Source: Larix kaempferi (taxonomy: Eukaryota; Streptophyta; Pinopsida; Pinales; Pinaceae). From it: a DNA stretch of 64,000 nucleotides. Below the pieces are notes generated by a model, which ran no database searches, had not been told where the DNA came from, and saw nothing but the letters and a program-made list of their open reading frames with translations. Positions 48,473 through 63,470 of this stretch are shown here, piece after piece. Location: contig BSBM01000917.1 of the NCBI GenBank assembly GCA_027924585.1, forward strand, positions 10,965,501-11,029,500. The letters run 5' to 3'. The position numbers and the translations under genes are program-made. Numbering within the stretch: position 1 is the first letter of the stretch; every line of letters begins with the position of its first letter.

Positions 48473-51400
48473 TTTTTTATGAAATCATGTAAACCTTCTA
48501 GAACCTGTGATTTTAAAAAACGGTGGAAGTAAGCTATTCTTATTTCCGTATGCATGCGCAAACTATAGAAAGTCGTTATGACGCAGAATGTGCATACTTT
48601 GTAGATTCCATTTATGAAATAAAACACATTTTCTAAAAATTCATGTTTTTTACGAAATCATGTAAACCTAATAGAAGCTGTGATTTTAAAAAATGGTGGA
48701 ACTAAGATTTTCTTTTTTCCGGACGCATGCACAAACTATAGAAAGTCGTTATGACGTAGAATGTGCATACTTTGTTGATTCCATTTATGAAATAAAACAC
48801 ATTTTCTAAAAACTCGTGTTTTTTAAGAAATCATGTAAACCTTCTAGAAGCTGTGATTTTAAAAAACGGGGGAAGTAAGCTTTTCTTATTTCCGGACGCA
48901 TGCGCAAACTATAGAAAGTCGTTATGACGTAGAATGTGCATACTTTGTAGATTCCATTTCTGAAATAAAACATATTTTCTAAAAACTCGTGTTTTTTAAG
49001 AAATCATGTAAACCTTCGAGAAGCTGTCATTTTTAAAAACGGTGGAAGTAACTTTTCTTATTTCCGAACGAATGCGCAAACTATAGAAAGTCGTTATGAC
49101 GTAGAATGTGCATACTTTGTTGATCCCATTTATGAAATAAAACACATTTTCTAAAAACTCGTGTTTTTTAAGAAAACATGTAAACCTTTAGAAGCTGTGA
49201 TATTAAAAAACGTGGGAAGTAAGCTTTTCTTATTTCCGGACGCATGAGCAAACTATAGAAAGTCGTTATGATGTAGAATGTGCATACTTTGTTGATCCCA
49301 TTTATGAAATAAAACACATTTTCTAAAAACTCGTGTTTTTTAAGAAATCATGTAAACCTTCTAGAAGCTGTGATATTAAAAAACGTGGGAAGTAAGATTT
49401 TCTTATTTCCGGACGCATGAGCAAACTATAGAAAGTCGTTATGAGGTAGAATGTGCATACTTTGTAGATTCCATTTATCAAATAAAACACATTTTCTAAA
49501 AACTCGTGTTTTTTAAGAAATCAAGTAAACCTTCTAGAAGCTGTGATTTTAAAAAACGGTGGAACTAAGATTTTCTTATTTCCGGACGCATGCGCAAACT
49601 ATAGAAAGTCGTTATGACGCAGAATGTGCATACTTTGTAGATTCCGTTTATGAAATAAAACACATTTTCTAAAAATTCATGTTTTTTACGAAATCATGTA
49701 AACCTTCTAGAAGCTGTGATTTTAAAAAACGGTGGAACTAAGATTTTCTAATTTCCGGACGCATGCGCAAACTATAGAAAGTCGTTATGACGTAGAATGT
49801 GCATACTTTGTTGATTCCATTTATGAAATAAAACACATTTTCTAAAAACTCGTGTTTTTTAAGAAATCATGTAAACCTTCTAGAAGCTGTGATTTTAAAA
49901 AACGGGGGAAGTAAGCTTTTCTTATTTCCGGACGCATGCGCAAACTATAGAAAGTCGTTATGACGTAGAATGTGCATACTTTGTAGATTCCATTTCTGAA
50001 ATAAAACACATTTTCTAAAAACTCGTGTTTTTTACGAAATCATGTAAACCTTCTAGAAGCTGTGATTTTAAAAAAGGTGGAAGTAAGCTTTTCTTATTTC
50101 CGAACGAATGCGCAAACTATAGAAAGTCGTTATGACGCAGAATGTGCATACTTTGTAGATTCCGTTTATGAAATAAAACACATTTTCTAAAAATTCATGT
50201 TTTTTACGAAATCATGTAAACCTTCTAGAAGCTGTGATTTTAAAAAACGGTGGAACTAAGATTTTCTAATTTCCGGACGCATGCGCAAACTATAGAAAGT
50301 CGTTATGACGTAGAATGTGCATACTTTGTTGATTCCATTTATGAAATAAAACACATTTTCTAAAAACTCGTGTTTTTTAAGAAATCATGTAAACCTTCTA
50401 GAAGCTGTGATTTTAAAAAACGGGGGAAGTAAGCTTTTCTTATTTCCGGACGCATGCGCAAACTATAGAAAGTCGTTATGACGTAGAATGTGCATACTTT
50501 GTAGATTCCATTTCTGAAATAAAACACATTTTCTAAAAACTCGTGTTTTTTAAGAAATCATGTAAACCTTCTAGATGCTGTGATATTAAAAAACGTGGGA
50601 AGTAAGCTTTTCTTATTTCCGGACGCATCAGCAAACTATAGAAAGTCGTTATGATGTAGAATGTGCATACTTTGTTGATCCCATTTATGAAATAAAACAC
50701 ATTTTCTAAAAACTCGTGTTTTTTAAGAAATCATGTAAACCTTCTAGAAGCCGTGATATTAAAAAACGTGGGAAGTAAGATTTTCTTATTTCCGGACGCA
50801 TGAGCAAACTATAGAAAGTCGTTATGATGTAGAATGTGCATACTTTGTAGATTCCATTTATCAAATAAAACACATTTTCTAAAAACTCGTGTTTTTTACG
50901 AAATCATGTAAACCTTCTAGAAGCTGTGATTTTAAAAAATGGTGGAAGTAAGCTTTTCTTATTTCCGGACAAATGCGCAAACTATAGAAAGTCATTATGA
51001 CGTAGAATGTGCATACTTTGTAGATTCCATTTCTAAAATAAAACACATTTTCTAAAAACTCATGTTTTTTAAGAAATCATGTAAACCTTCTAGAAGCTGT
51101 GATTTTAAAAAACTGGGGAAGTAAGCTTTCTTATTTCCAGACGCATGCTCAAACTATATAAAGTCATTCTGACGTAGAATGTGCATACTTTGTAGAGTCC
51201 ATTTATGAAATAAAACACATTTTCGAAAAACTCATGTTTTTTAAGAAATCATGTAAACCTTCTAGAAGCTGTGATTTTAAAAAACGGGGGAAGTAAGCTT
51301 TTCTTATTTCCGGACGCATGCGCAAACTATAGAAAGTCGTTATGACATAGGATGTGCATACTTTGTAGATTCCATTTATCAAATAAAACACATTTTCTAA

Positions 51401-53485
51401 AAACTCGTGTTTTTTACGAAATCATGTAAACCTTCTAGAAGCTGTGATTTTAAAAAACGGTGGAAGTAAGCTTTTCTTATTTCCGGACGAATGCGCAAAC
51501 TATAGAAAGTCATTATGACGTAGAATGTGCATACTTTGTTGATCCCATTTATGAAATAAAACACATTTTCTAAAAACTGGTGTTTTTTAAGAAATCATGT
51601 AAACCTTCTAGAAGCTGTGATATTAAAAAACGTGGGAAGTAAGCTTTTCTTATTTCCGGACGCATGCGCAAACTATAGAAAGTCGTTATGATATAGAATG
51701 TGCATACTTTGTAGATTCCATTTATCAAATAAAACACATTTTCTAAAAACTCATGTTTTTTACGAAATCATGTAAACGTTCTAGAAGCTGTGATTTTAAA
51801 AAACGGTGGAAGTAAGCTTTTCTTATTTCCGGACAAATGTGCAAACTATAGAAAGTCGTTATGATGTAGAATGTGCACACTTTGTTGATATCATTTATGA
51901 AATAAAACACATTTTCTAAAAACTCATGTTTTTTAAGAAATCATGTAAACCTTCTAGAAGCTGTGATTTTAAAAAACGGTGGAAGTAAGCTTTTCTTATT
52001 TCCGGACGCATGCGCAAACTATAGAAAGTCGTTATGATGTATAATGTGCATACTTTGTTGATTCCATTTATGAAATAAAACACATTTTCTAAAAACTCGT
52101 GTTTTTTAAGTAATCATGTAAACCTTCTAGAAGCTGTGATTTTAAAAAACGGTGGAAGTAAGCTTTTATTCTTTCCGGACGCATGCGCAAGCTATAGAAA
52201 GTCGTTATGACGTAGAATTTGCATACTTTGTTGATTCCATTTATGAAATAAAACACATTTTCTAAAAACTCGTGTTTTTTAAGAAATCATGTAAACCTTC
52301 TAGAAGCTGTGATTTTAAAAAACGGGGGAAGTAAGCTTTTCTTATTTCCAAACGCATGCATAAACTATAGAAAGTCGTTATGACGTAGAATGTGCATACT
52401 TTGTTGATTCCATTTATGAAATAAAACACATTTTCTAAAAACTCGTGTTTTTTAAGAAATCGTGTAAACCTTCTAGAAGTTGTGATTTTAAAAAACGGTG
52501 GAAGTAAGCTTTTCTTATTTCCGGACGAATGCGCAAACTATAGAAAGTCGTTATGACGTAGAATGTGCATACTTTGTTGATTCCATTTATGAAATAAAAC
52601 ACATTTTCTAAAAACTCGTGTTTTTTAAGAAATCATGTAAACCTTCTAGAAGCTGTGATTTTAAAAAATGGTGGAAGTAAGCTTTTCATATTTCCGGACG
52701 CATGAGCAATCTATAGAAAGTCGTTATGACGTAGAATGTGCATACTTTGTTGATTCCATTTATGAAATAAAACACATTTTCTAAAAACTTGTGTTTTTTA
52801 AGAAATCATGTAAACCTTCTAGAAGCTGTGATTTTAAAAAACGGGGGAAGTAAGCTTTTCTTATTTCCGGACACATGCGAAAACTATATAAAGTCGTTAT
52901 GACGTAGAATGTGCATACTTTGTAGATTCCATTTATGAAATAAAACACATTTTCTAAAAACTCGTGTTTTTTACGAAATCATTTAAACCTTCTAGAAGCT
53001 GTGATTTTAAAAAACAGTGGAAGTAAGCTTTTCTTATTTCCGGACACATGCGAAAACTATATAAAGTCGTTATGACGTAGAATGTGCATACTTTGTAGAT
53101 TCCATTTATGAAATAAAACACATTTTCTAAAAACTCGTGTGTTCTACGAAATCATGTAAACCTTCTGGAAGCTGTGATTTTAAAAAACGGGGGAAGTAAG
53201 CTTTTCTTATTTCCGGACGCATGCGCAAACTATAGAAAGTCTTTATGATGTAGAATGTGCATACTTTGTTGATTCCATTTATGAAATAAAACACATTTTC
53301 TAAAAACTCGTGTTTTTTACAAAATCATGTAAACCTTCTAGAACCTGTGATTTTAAAAAACGGTGGAAGTAAGCTTTTCTTATTTCCGTATGCATGCGCA
53401 AACTATAGAAAGTCGTTATGATGCAGAAGTTGCATACTTTGTTGATTCCATTTATGAAATAAAACACATTTTCTAAAAACTCGTG
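48473..53485. repeat. 29-monomer higher-order repeat, copy 2 (5013 bp)
   Basis: Same 29 monomers in the same order as copy 1. By eye only a few single-base differences per kilobase are seen, far fewer than between neighbouring monomers. Examples are AAATCAAGTAAACC near 49520 (copy 1 has ATGTAAACC) and GATATAGAATG near 51690 (others GATGTAGAATG). The diagnostic ACTCGTGTGTTCTACG lies at 48121 before this copy and at 53134 within it, 5013 bp apart. Confidence 0.93.
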
Positions 53486-56400
53486 TTTTTTATGAAATCA
53501 TGTAAACCTTCTAGAACCTCTGATTTTAAAAAACGGTGGAAGTAAGCTATTCTTATTTCCGTATGCATGCGCAAACTATAGAAAGTCGTTATGACGCAGA
53601 ATGTGCATACTTTGTAGATTCCATTTATGAAATAAAACACATTTTCTAAAAATTCATGTTTTTTACGAAATCATGTAAACCTAATAGAAGCTGTGATTTT
53701 AAAAAATGGTGGAACTAAGATTTTCTTTTTTCCGGACGCATGCACAAACTATAGAAAGTCGTTATGACGTAGAATGTGCATACTTTGTTGATTCCATTTA
53801 TGAAATAAAACACATTTTCTAAAAACTCGTGTTTTTTAAGAAATCATGTAAACCTTCTAGAAGCTGTGATTTTAAAAAACGGGGGAAGTAAGATTTTCTT
53901 ATTTCCGGACGCATGCGCAAACTATAGAAAGCCGTTATGACGTAGAATGTGCATACTTTGTAGATTCCATTTCTGAAATAAAACATATTTTCTAAAAACT
54001 CGTGTTTTTTAAGAAATCATGTAAACCTTCGAGAAGCTGTCATTTTTAAAAACGGTGGAAGTAACTTTTCTTATTTCCGAACGAATGCGCAAACTATAGA
54101 AAGTCGTTATGACGTAGAATGTGCATACTTTGTTGATCCCATTTATGAAATAAAACACATTTTCTAAAAACTCGTGTTTTTTAAGAAAACATGTAAACCT
54201 TTAGAAGCTGTGATATTAAAAAACGTGGGAAGTAAGCTTTTCTTATTTCCGGACGCATGAGCAAACTATAGAAAGTCGTTATGATGTAGAATGTGCATAC
54301 TTTGTTGATCCCATTTATGAAATAAAACACATTTTCTAAAAACTCGTGTTTTTTAAGAAATCATGTAAACCTTCTAGAAGCTGTGATATTAAAAAACGTG
54401 GGAAGTAAGATTTTCTTATTTCCGGACGCATGAGCAAACTATAGAAAGTCGTTATGAGGTAGAATGTGCATACTTTATTGATTCCATTTATCAAATAAAA
54501 CACATTTTCTAAAAACTCGTGTTTTTTAAGAAATCAACTAAACCTTCTAGAAGCTGTGATTTTAAAAAACGGTGGAACTAAGATTTTCTTATTTCCGGAC
54601 GCATGCGCAAAATATAGAAAGTCGTTATGACGCAGAATGTGCATACTTTGTAGATTCCGTTTATGAAATAAAACACATTTTCTAAAAATTCATGTTTTTT
54701 ACGAAATCATGTAAACCTTCTAGAAGCTGTGATTTTAAAAAACGGTGGAACTAAGATTTTCTAATTTCCGGACGCATGCGCAAACTATAGAAAGTCGTTA
54801 TGACGTAGAATGTGCATACTTTGTTGATTCCATTTATGAAATAAAACACATTTTCTAAAAACTCGTGTTTTTTAAGAAATCATGTAAACCTTCTAGAAGC
54901 TGTGATTTTAAAAAACGGGGGAAGTAAGCTTTTCTTATTTCCGGACGCATGCGCAAACTATAGAAAGTCGTTATGACGTAGAATGTGCATACTTTCTAGA
55001 TTACATTTCTGAAATAAAACACATTTTCTAAAAACTCGTGTTTTTTACGAAATCATGTAAACCTTCTAGAAGCTGTGATTTTAAAAAAGGTGGAAGTAAG
55101 ATTTTCTTATTTCCGAACGAATGCGCAAACTATAGAAAGTCGTTATGACGCAGAATGTGCATACTTTGTAGATTCCGTTTATGAAATAAAACACATTTTC
55201 TAAAAATTCATGTTTTTTACGAAATCATGTAAACCTTCTAGAAGCTGTGATTTTAAAAAACGGTGGAACTAAGATTTTCTAATTTCCGGACGCATGCGCA
55301 AACTATAGAAAGTCGTTATGACGTAGAATGTGCATACTTTGTTGATTCCATTTATGAAATAAAACACATTTTCTAAAAACTCGTGTTTTTTAAGAAATCA
55401 TGTAAACCTTCTAGAAGCTGTGATTTTAAAAAATGGGGGAAGTAAGCTTTTCTTATTTCCGGACGCATGCGCAAACTATAGAAAGTCGTTATGACGTAGA
55501 ATGTGCATACTTTGTAGATTGCATTTCTGAAATAAAACACATTTTCTAAAAACTCGTGTTTTTTAAGAAATCATGTAAACCTTCTAGATGCTGTGATATT
55601 AAAAAACGTGGGAAGTAAGCTTTTCTTATTTCCGGACGCATGAGCAAACTATAGAAAGTCGTTATGATGTAGAATGTGCATACTTTGTTGATCCCATTTA
55701 TGAAATAAAACACATTTTCTAAAAACTCGTGTTTTTTAAGAAATCATGTAAACCTTCTAGAAGTCGTGATATTAAAAAACGTGGGAAGTAAGATTTTCTT
55801 ATTTCCGGACGCATGAGCAAACTATAGAAAGTCGTTATGATGTAGAATGTGCATACTTTGTAGATTCCATTTATCAAATAAAACACATTTTCTAAAAACT
55901 CGTGTTTTTTACGAAATCATGTAAACCTTCTAGAAGCTGTGATTTTAAAAAATGGTGGAAGTAAGCTTTTCTTATTTCCGGACAAATGCGCAAACTATAG
56001 AAAGTCATTATGACGTAGAATGTGCATACTTTGTAGATTCCATTTCTAAAATAAAACACATTTTCTAAAAACTCATGTTTTTTAAGAAATCATGTAAACC
56101 TTCTAGAAGCTGTGATTTTAAAAAACTGGGGAAGTAAGCTTTCTTATTTCCAGACGCATGCTCAAACTATATAAAGTCATTCTGACGTAGAATGTGCATA
56201 CTTTGTAGAGTCCATTTATGAAATAAAACACATTTTCGAAAAACTCATGTTTTTTAAGAAATCATGTAAACCTTCTAGAAGCTGTGATTTTAAAAAACGG
56301 GGGAAGTAAGCTTTTCTTATTTCCGGACGCATGCGCAAACTATAGAAAGTCGTTATGACATAGGATGTGCATACTTTGTAGATTCCATTTATCAAATAAA

Positions 56401-58499
56401 ACACATTTTCTAAAAACTCGTGTTTTTTACGAAATCATGTAAACCTTCTAGAAGCTGTGATTTTAAAAAACGGTGGAAGTAAGCTTTTCTTATTTCCGGA
56501 CGAATGCGCAAACTATAGAAAGTCATTATGACGTAGAATGTGCATACTTTGTTGATCCCATTTATGAAATAAAACACATTTTCTAAAAACTGGTGTTTTT
56601 TAAGAAATCATGTAAACCTTCTAGAAGCTGTGATATTAAAAAACGTGGGAAGTAAGCTTTTCTTATTTCCGGACGCATGCGCAAACTATAGAAAGTCGTT
56701 ATGATGTAGAATGTGCATACTTTGTAGATTCCATTTATCAAATAAAACACATTTTCTAAAAACTCATGTTTTTTACGAAATCATGTAAACGTTCTAGAAG
56801 CTGTGATTTTAAAAAACGGTGGAAGTAAGCTTTTCTTATTTCCGGACAAATGTGCAAACTATAGAAAGTCGTTATGATGTAGAATGTGCACACTTTGTTG
56901 ATATCATTTATGAAATAAAACACATTTTCTAAAAACTCATGTTTTTTAAGAAATCATGTAAACCTTCTAGAAGCTGTGATTTTAAAAAACGGTGGAAGTA
57001 AGCTTTTCTTATTTCCGGACGCATGCGCAAACTATAGAAAGTCGTTATGATGTATAATGTGCATACTTTGTTGATTCCATTTATGAAATAAAACACATTT
57101 TCTAAAAACTCGTGTTTTTTAAGTAATCATGTAAACCTTCTAGAAGCTGTGATTTTAAAAAACGGTGGAAGTAAGCTTTTATTCTTTCCGGACGCATGCG
57201 CAAGCTATAGAAAGTCGTTATGACGTAGAATTTGCATACTTTGTTGATTCCATTTATGAAATAAAACACATTTTCTAAAAACTCGTGTTTTTTAAGAAAT
57301 CATGTAAACCTTCTAGAAGCTGTGATTTTAAAAAACGGGGGGAAGTAAGCTTTTCTTATTTCCAAACGCATGCATAAACTATAGAAAGTCGTTATGACGT
57401 AGAATGTGCATACTTTGTTGATTCCATTTATGAAATAAAACACATTTTCTAAAAACTCGTGTTTTTTAAGAAATCGTGTAAACCTTCTAGAAGTTGTGAT
57501 TTTAAAAAACGGTGGAAGTAAGCTTTTCTTATTTCCGGACGAATGCGCAAACTATAGAAAGTCGTTATGACGTAGAATGTGCATACTTTGTTGATTCCAT
57601 TTATGAAATAAAACACATTTTCTAAAAACTCGTGTTTTTTAAGAAATCATGTAAACCTTCTAGAAGCTGTGATTTTAAAAAATGGTGGAAGTAAGATTTT
57701 CATATTTCCGGACGCATGAGCAATCTATAGAAAGTCGTTATGACGTAGAATGTGCATACTTTGTTGATTCCATTTATGAAATAAAACACATTTTCTAAAA
57801 ACTTGTGTTTTTTAAGAAATCATATAAACCTTCTAGAAGCTGTGATTTTAAAAAACGGGGGAAGTAAGCTTTTCTTATTTCCGGACACATGCGAAAACTA
57901 TATAAAGTCGTTATGACGTAGAATGTGCATACTTTGTAGATTCCATTTATGAAATAAAACACATTTTCTAAAAACTCGTGTTTTTTACGAAATCATGTAA
58001 ACCTTCTAGAAGCTGTGATTTTAAAAAACAGTGGAAGTAAGCTTTTCTTATTTCCGGACACATGCGAAAACTATATAAAGTCGTTATGACGTAGAATGTG
58101 CATACTTTGTAGATTCCATTTATGAAATAAAACACATTTTCTAAAAACTCGTGTGTTCTACGAAATCATGTAAACCTTCTGGAAGCTGTGATTTTAAAAA
58201 ACGGGGGAAGTAAGCTTTTCTTATTTCCGGACGCATGCGCAAACTATAGAAAGTCTTTATGATGTAGAATGTTCATACTTTGTTGATTCCATTTATGAAA
58301 TAAAACACATTTTCTAAAAACTCGTGTTTTTTACAAAATCATGTAAACCTTCTAGAACCTGTGATTTTAAAAAACGGTGGAAGTAAGCTTTTCTTATTTC
58401 CGTATGCATGCGCAAACTATAGAAAGTCGTTATGATGCAGAAGTTGCATACTTTGTTGATTCCATTTATGAAATAAAACACATTTTCTAAAAACTCGTG
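53486..58499. repeat. 29-monomer higher-order repeat, copy 3 (5014 bp)
   Basis: Same unit, one base longer because of an extra G at about 57337 (ACGGGGGGAAG). It shares GAAAGCCGTTATG (53931) with copy 4 against GTCG in copies 1 and 2. Private changes include AAATCAACTAAACC near 54535 and ACTTTCTAGATTACATTTC near 54992. Confidence 0.93.
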
Positions 58500-61400
58500 T
58501 TTTTTATGAAATCATGTAAACCTTCTAGAACCTGTGATTTTAAAAAACGGTGGAAGTAAGCTATTCTTATTTCCGTATGCATGCGCAAACTTTAGAAAGT
58601 CGTTATGACGCAGAATGTGCATACTTTGTAGATTCCATTTATGAAATAAAACACATTTTCTAAAAATTCATGTTTTTTACGAAATCATGTAAACCTAATA
58701 GAAGCTGTGATTTTAAAAAATGGTGGAACTAAGATTTTCTTTTTTCCGGACGCATGCACAAACTATAGAAAGTCGTTATGACGTAGAATGTGCATACTTT
58801 GTTGATTCCATTTATGAAATAAAACACATTTTCTAAAAACTCGTGTTTTTTAAGAAATCATGTAAACCTTCTAGAAGCTGTGATTTTAAAAAACGGGGGA
58901 AGTAAGCTTTTCTTATTTCCGGACGCATGCGCAAACTATAGAAAGCCGTTATGACGTAGAATGTGCATACTTTGTAGATTCCATTTCTGAAATAAAACAT
59001 ATTTTCTAAAAACTCGTGTTTTTTAAGAAATCATGTAAACCTTCGAGAAGCTGTCATTTTTAAAAACGGTGGAAGTAACTTTTCTTATTTCCGAACGAAT
59101 GCGCAAACTATAGAAAGTCGTTATGACGTAGAATGTGCATACTTTGTTGATCCCATTTATGAAATAAAACACATTTTCTAAAAACTCGTGTTTTTTAAGA
59201 AATCATGTAAACCTTTAGAAGCTGTGATATTAAAAAACGTGGGAAGTAAGCTTTTCTTATTTCCGGACGCATGAGCAAACTATAGAAAGTCGTTATGATG
59301 TAGAATGTGCATACTTTGTTGATCCCATTTATGAAATAAAACACATTTTCTAAAAACTCGTGTTTTTTAAGAAATCATGTAAACCTTCTAGAAGCTGTGA
59401 TATTAAAAAACGTGGGAAGTAAGATTTTCTTATTTCCGGACGCATGAGCAAACTATAGAAAGTCGTTATGAGGTAGAATGTGCATACTTTGTAGATTCCA
59501 TTTATCAAATAAAACACATTTTCTAAAAACTCGTGTTTTTTAAGAAATCAAGTAAACCTTCTAGAAGCTGTGATTTTAAAAAACGGTGGAACTAAGATTT
59601 TCTTATTTCCGGACGCATGCGCAAACTATAGAAAGTCGTTATGACGCAGAATGTGCATACTTTGTAGATTCCGTTTATGAAATAAAACACATTTTCTAAA
59701 AATTCATGTTTTTTACGAAATCATGTAAACCTTCTAGAAGCTGTGATTTTAAAAAACGGTGGAACTAAGATTTTCTAATTTCCGGACGCATGCGCAAACT
59801 ATAGAAAGTCGTTATGACGTAGAATGTGCATACTTTGTTGATTCCATTTATGAAATAAAACACATTTTCTAAAAACTCGTGTTTTTTAAGAAATCATGTA
59901 AACCTTCTAGAAGCTGTGATTTTAAAACACGGGGGAAGTAAGCTTTTCTTATTTCCGGACGCATGCGCAAACTATAGAAAGTCGTTATGACGTAGAATGT
60001 GCATACTTTGTAGATTCCATTTCTGAAATAAAACACATTTTCTAAAAACTCGTGTTTTTTACGAAATCATGTAAACCTTCTAGAAGCTGTGATTTTAAAA
60101 AAGGTGGAAGTAAGCTTTTCTTATTTCCGAACGAATGCGCAAACTATAGAAAGTCGTTATGACGCAGAATGTGCATACTTTGTAGATTCCGTTTATGAAA
60201 TAAAACTCATTTTCTAAAAATTCATGTTTTTTACGAAATCATGTAAACCTTCTAGAAGCTGTGATTTTAAAAAACGGTGGAACTAAGATTTTCTAATTTC
60301 CGGACGCATGCGCAAACTATAGAAAGTCGTTATGACGTAGAATGTGCATACTTTGTTGATTCCATTTATGAAATAAAACACATTTTCTAAAAACTCGTGT
60401 TTTTTAAGAAATCATGTAAACCTTCTAGAAGCTGTGATTTTAAAAAACGGGGGAAGTAAGCTTTTCTTATTTCCGGACGCATGCGCAAACTATAGAAAGT
60501 CGTTATGACGTAGAATGTGCATACTTCGTAGATTCCATTTCTGAAATAAAACACATTTTCTAAAAACTCGTGTTTTTTAAGAAATCATGTAAACCTTCTA
60601 GATGCTGTGATATTAAAAAACGTGGGAAGTAAGCTTTTCTTATTTCCGGACGCATGAGCAAACTATAGAAAGTCGTTATGATGTAGAATGTGCATACTTT
60701 GTTGATCCCATTTATGAAATAAAACACATTTTCTAAAAACTCGTGTTTTTTAAGAAATCATGTAAACCTTCTAGAAGCTGTGATATTAAAAAACGTGGGA
60801 AGTAAGATTTTCTTATTTCCGGACGCATGAGCAAACTATAGAAAGTCGTTATGATGTAGAATGTGCATACTTTGTAGATTCCATTTATCAAATAAAACAC
60901 ATTTTCTAAAAACTCGTGTTTTTTACGAAATCATGTAAACCTTCTAGAAGCTGTGATTTTAAAAAATGGTGGAAGTAAGCTTTTCTTATTTCCGGACAAA
61001 TGCGCAAACTATAGAAAGTCATTATGACGTAGAATGTGCATACTTTGTAGATTCCATTTCTAAAATAAAACACATTTTCTAAAAACTCATGTTTTTTAAG
61101 AAATCATGTAAACCTTCTAGAAGCTGTGATTTTAAAAAACTGGGGAAGTAAGCTTTCTTATTTCCAGACGCATGCTCAAACTATATAAAGTCATTCTGAC
61201 GTAGAATGTGCATACTTTGTAGAGTCCATTTATCAAATAAAACACATTTTCGAAAAACTCATGTTTTTTAAGAAATCATGTAAACCTTCTAGAAGCTGTG
61301 ATTTTAAAAAACGGGGGAAGTAAGATTTTCTTATTTCCGGACGCATGCGCAAACTATAGAAAGTCGTTATGACATAGGATGTGCATACTTTGTAGATTCC

Positions 61401-63470
61401 ATTTATCAAATAAAACACATTTTCTAAAAACTCGTGTTTTTTACGAAATCATGTAAACCTTCTAGAAGCTGTGATTTTAAAAAACGGTGGAAGTAAGCTT
61501 TTCTTATTTCCGGACGAATGCGCAAACTATAGAAAGTCATTATGACGTAGAATGTGCATACTTTGTTGATCCCATTTATGAACTAAAACACATTTTCTAA
61601 AAACTGGTGTTTTTTAAGAAATCATGTAAACCTTCTAGAAGCTGTGATATTAAAAAACGTGGGAAGTAAGCTTTTCTTATTTCCGGACGCATGCGCAAAC
61701 TATAGAAAGTCGTTATGATGTAGAATGTGCATACTTTGTAGATTCCATTTATCAAATAAAACACATTTTCTAAAAACTCATGTTTTTTACGAAATCATGT
61801 AAACGTTCTAGAAGCTGTGATTTTAAAAAACGGTGGAAGTAAGCTTTTCTTATTTCCGGAAAAATGTGCCAACTATAGAAAGTCGTTATGATGTAGAATG
61901 TGCACACTTTGTTGATATCATTTATGAAATAAAACACATTTTCTAAAAACTCATGTTTTTTAAGAAATCATGTAAATCTTCTAGAAGCTGTGATTTTAAA
62001 AAACGGTGGAAGTAAGCTTTTCTTATTTCCGGACGCATGCGCAAACTATAGAAAGTCGTTATGATGTATAATGTGCATACTTTGTTGATTCCATTTATAA
62101 AATAAAACACATTTTCTAAAAACTCGTGTTTTTTAAGTAATCATGTAAACCTTCTAGAAGCTGTGATTTTAAAAAACGGTGGAAGTAAGCTTTTATTCTT
62201 TCCGGACGCATGCGCAAGCTATAGAAAGTCGTTATGACGTAGAATTTGCATACTTTGTTGATTCCATTTATGAAATAAAACACATTTTCTAAAAACTCGT
62301 GTTTTTTAAGAAATCATGTAAACCTTCTAGAAGCTGTGATTTTAAAAAACGGGGGAAGTAAGCTTTTCTTATTTCCAAACGCATGCATAAACTATAGAAA
62401 GTCGTTATGACGTAGAATGTGCATACTTTGTTGATTCCATTTATGAAATAAAACACATTTTCTAAAAACTCGTGTTTTTTAAGAAATCGTGTAAACCTTC
62501 TAGAAGTTGTGATTTTAAAAAACGGTGGAAGTAAGCTTTTCTCATTTCCGGACGAATGCGCAAACTATAGAAAGTCGTTATGACGTAGAATGTGCATACT
62601 TTATTGATTCCATTTATGAAATAAAACACATTTTCTAAAAACTCGTGTTTTTTAAGAAATCATGTAAACCTTCTAGAAGCTGTGATTTTAAAAAATGGTG
62701 GAAGTAAGCTTTTCATATTTCCGGACGCATGAGCAATCTATAGAAAGTCGTTATGACGTAGAATGTGCATACTTTGTTGATTCCATTTATGAAATAAAAC
62801 ACATTTTCTAAAAACTTGTGTTTTTTAAGAAATCATGTAAACCTTCTAGAAGCTGTGATTTTAAAAAACGGGGGAAGTAAGCTTTTCTTATTTCCGGACA
62901 CATGCGAAAACTATATAAAGTCGTTATGACGTAGAATGTGCATACTTTGTAGATTCCATTTATGAAATAAAACACATTTTCTAAAAACTCGTGTTTTTTA
63001 CGAAATCATGTAAACCTTCTAGAAGCTGTGATTTTAAAAAACAGTGGAAGTAAGCTTTTCTTATTTCCGGACACATGCGAAAACTATATAAAGTCGTTAT
63101 GACGTAGAATGTGCATACTTTGTAGATTCCATTTATGAAATAAAACACATTTTCTAAAAACTCGTGTGTTCTACGAAATCATGTAAACCTTCTGGAAGCT
63201 GTGATTTTAAAAAACGGGGGAAGTAAGCTTTTCTTATTTCCGGACGCATGCGCAAACTATAGAAAGTCTTTATCATGTAGAATGTGCATACTTTGTTGAT
63301 TCCATTTATGAAATAAAACACATTTTCTAAAAACTCGTGTTTTTTACGAAATCATGTAAACCTTCTAGAACCTGTGATTTTAAAAAACGGTGGAAGTAAG
63401 CTTTTCTTATTTCCGTATGCATGCGCAAACTATAGAAAGTCGTTATGATGCAGAAGTTGCATACTTTGTA
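58500..63470. repeat. 29-monomer higher-order repeat, copy 4 (~4971 bp, cut short)
   Basis: Follows the unit to GCAGAAGTTGCATACTTTGT at 63469, about 43 bp before the expected end, then changes to TAGATTCC. Private changes include AAATCATGTAAACCTTTAG near 59200 (the other copies have AAAACATG), CATTTATCAAATAAAAC at about 61230 where the others have TATGAAAT, and CGGAAAAATGTGCCAAC near 61858. No fifth copy follows. Confidence 0.92.

Noticed and set aside
43461-63470. Treating the 5-kb repeats as duplicated genes or an rDNA-like array
   Set aside because: The 5013-bp unit consists only of 29 satellite monomers. No rRNA, coding or spacer-like unique sequence is present.
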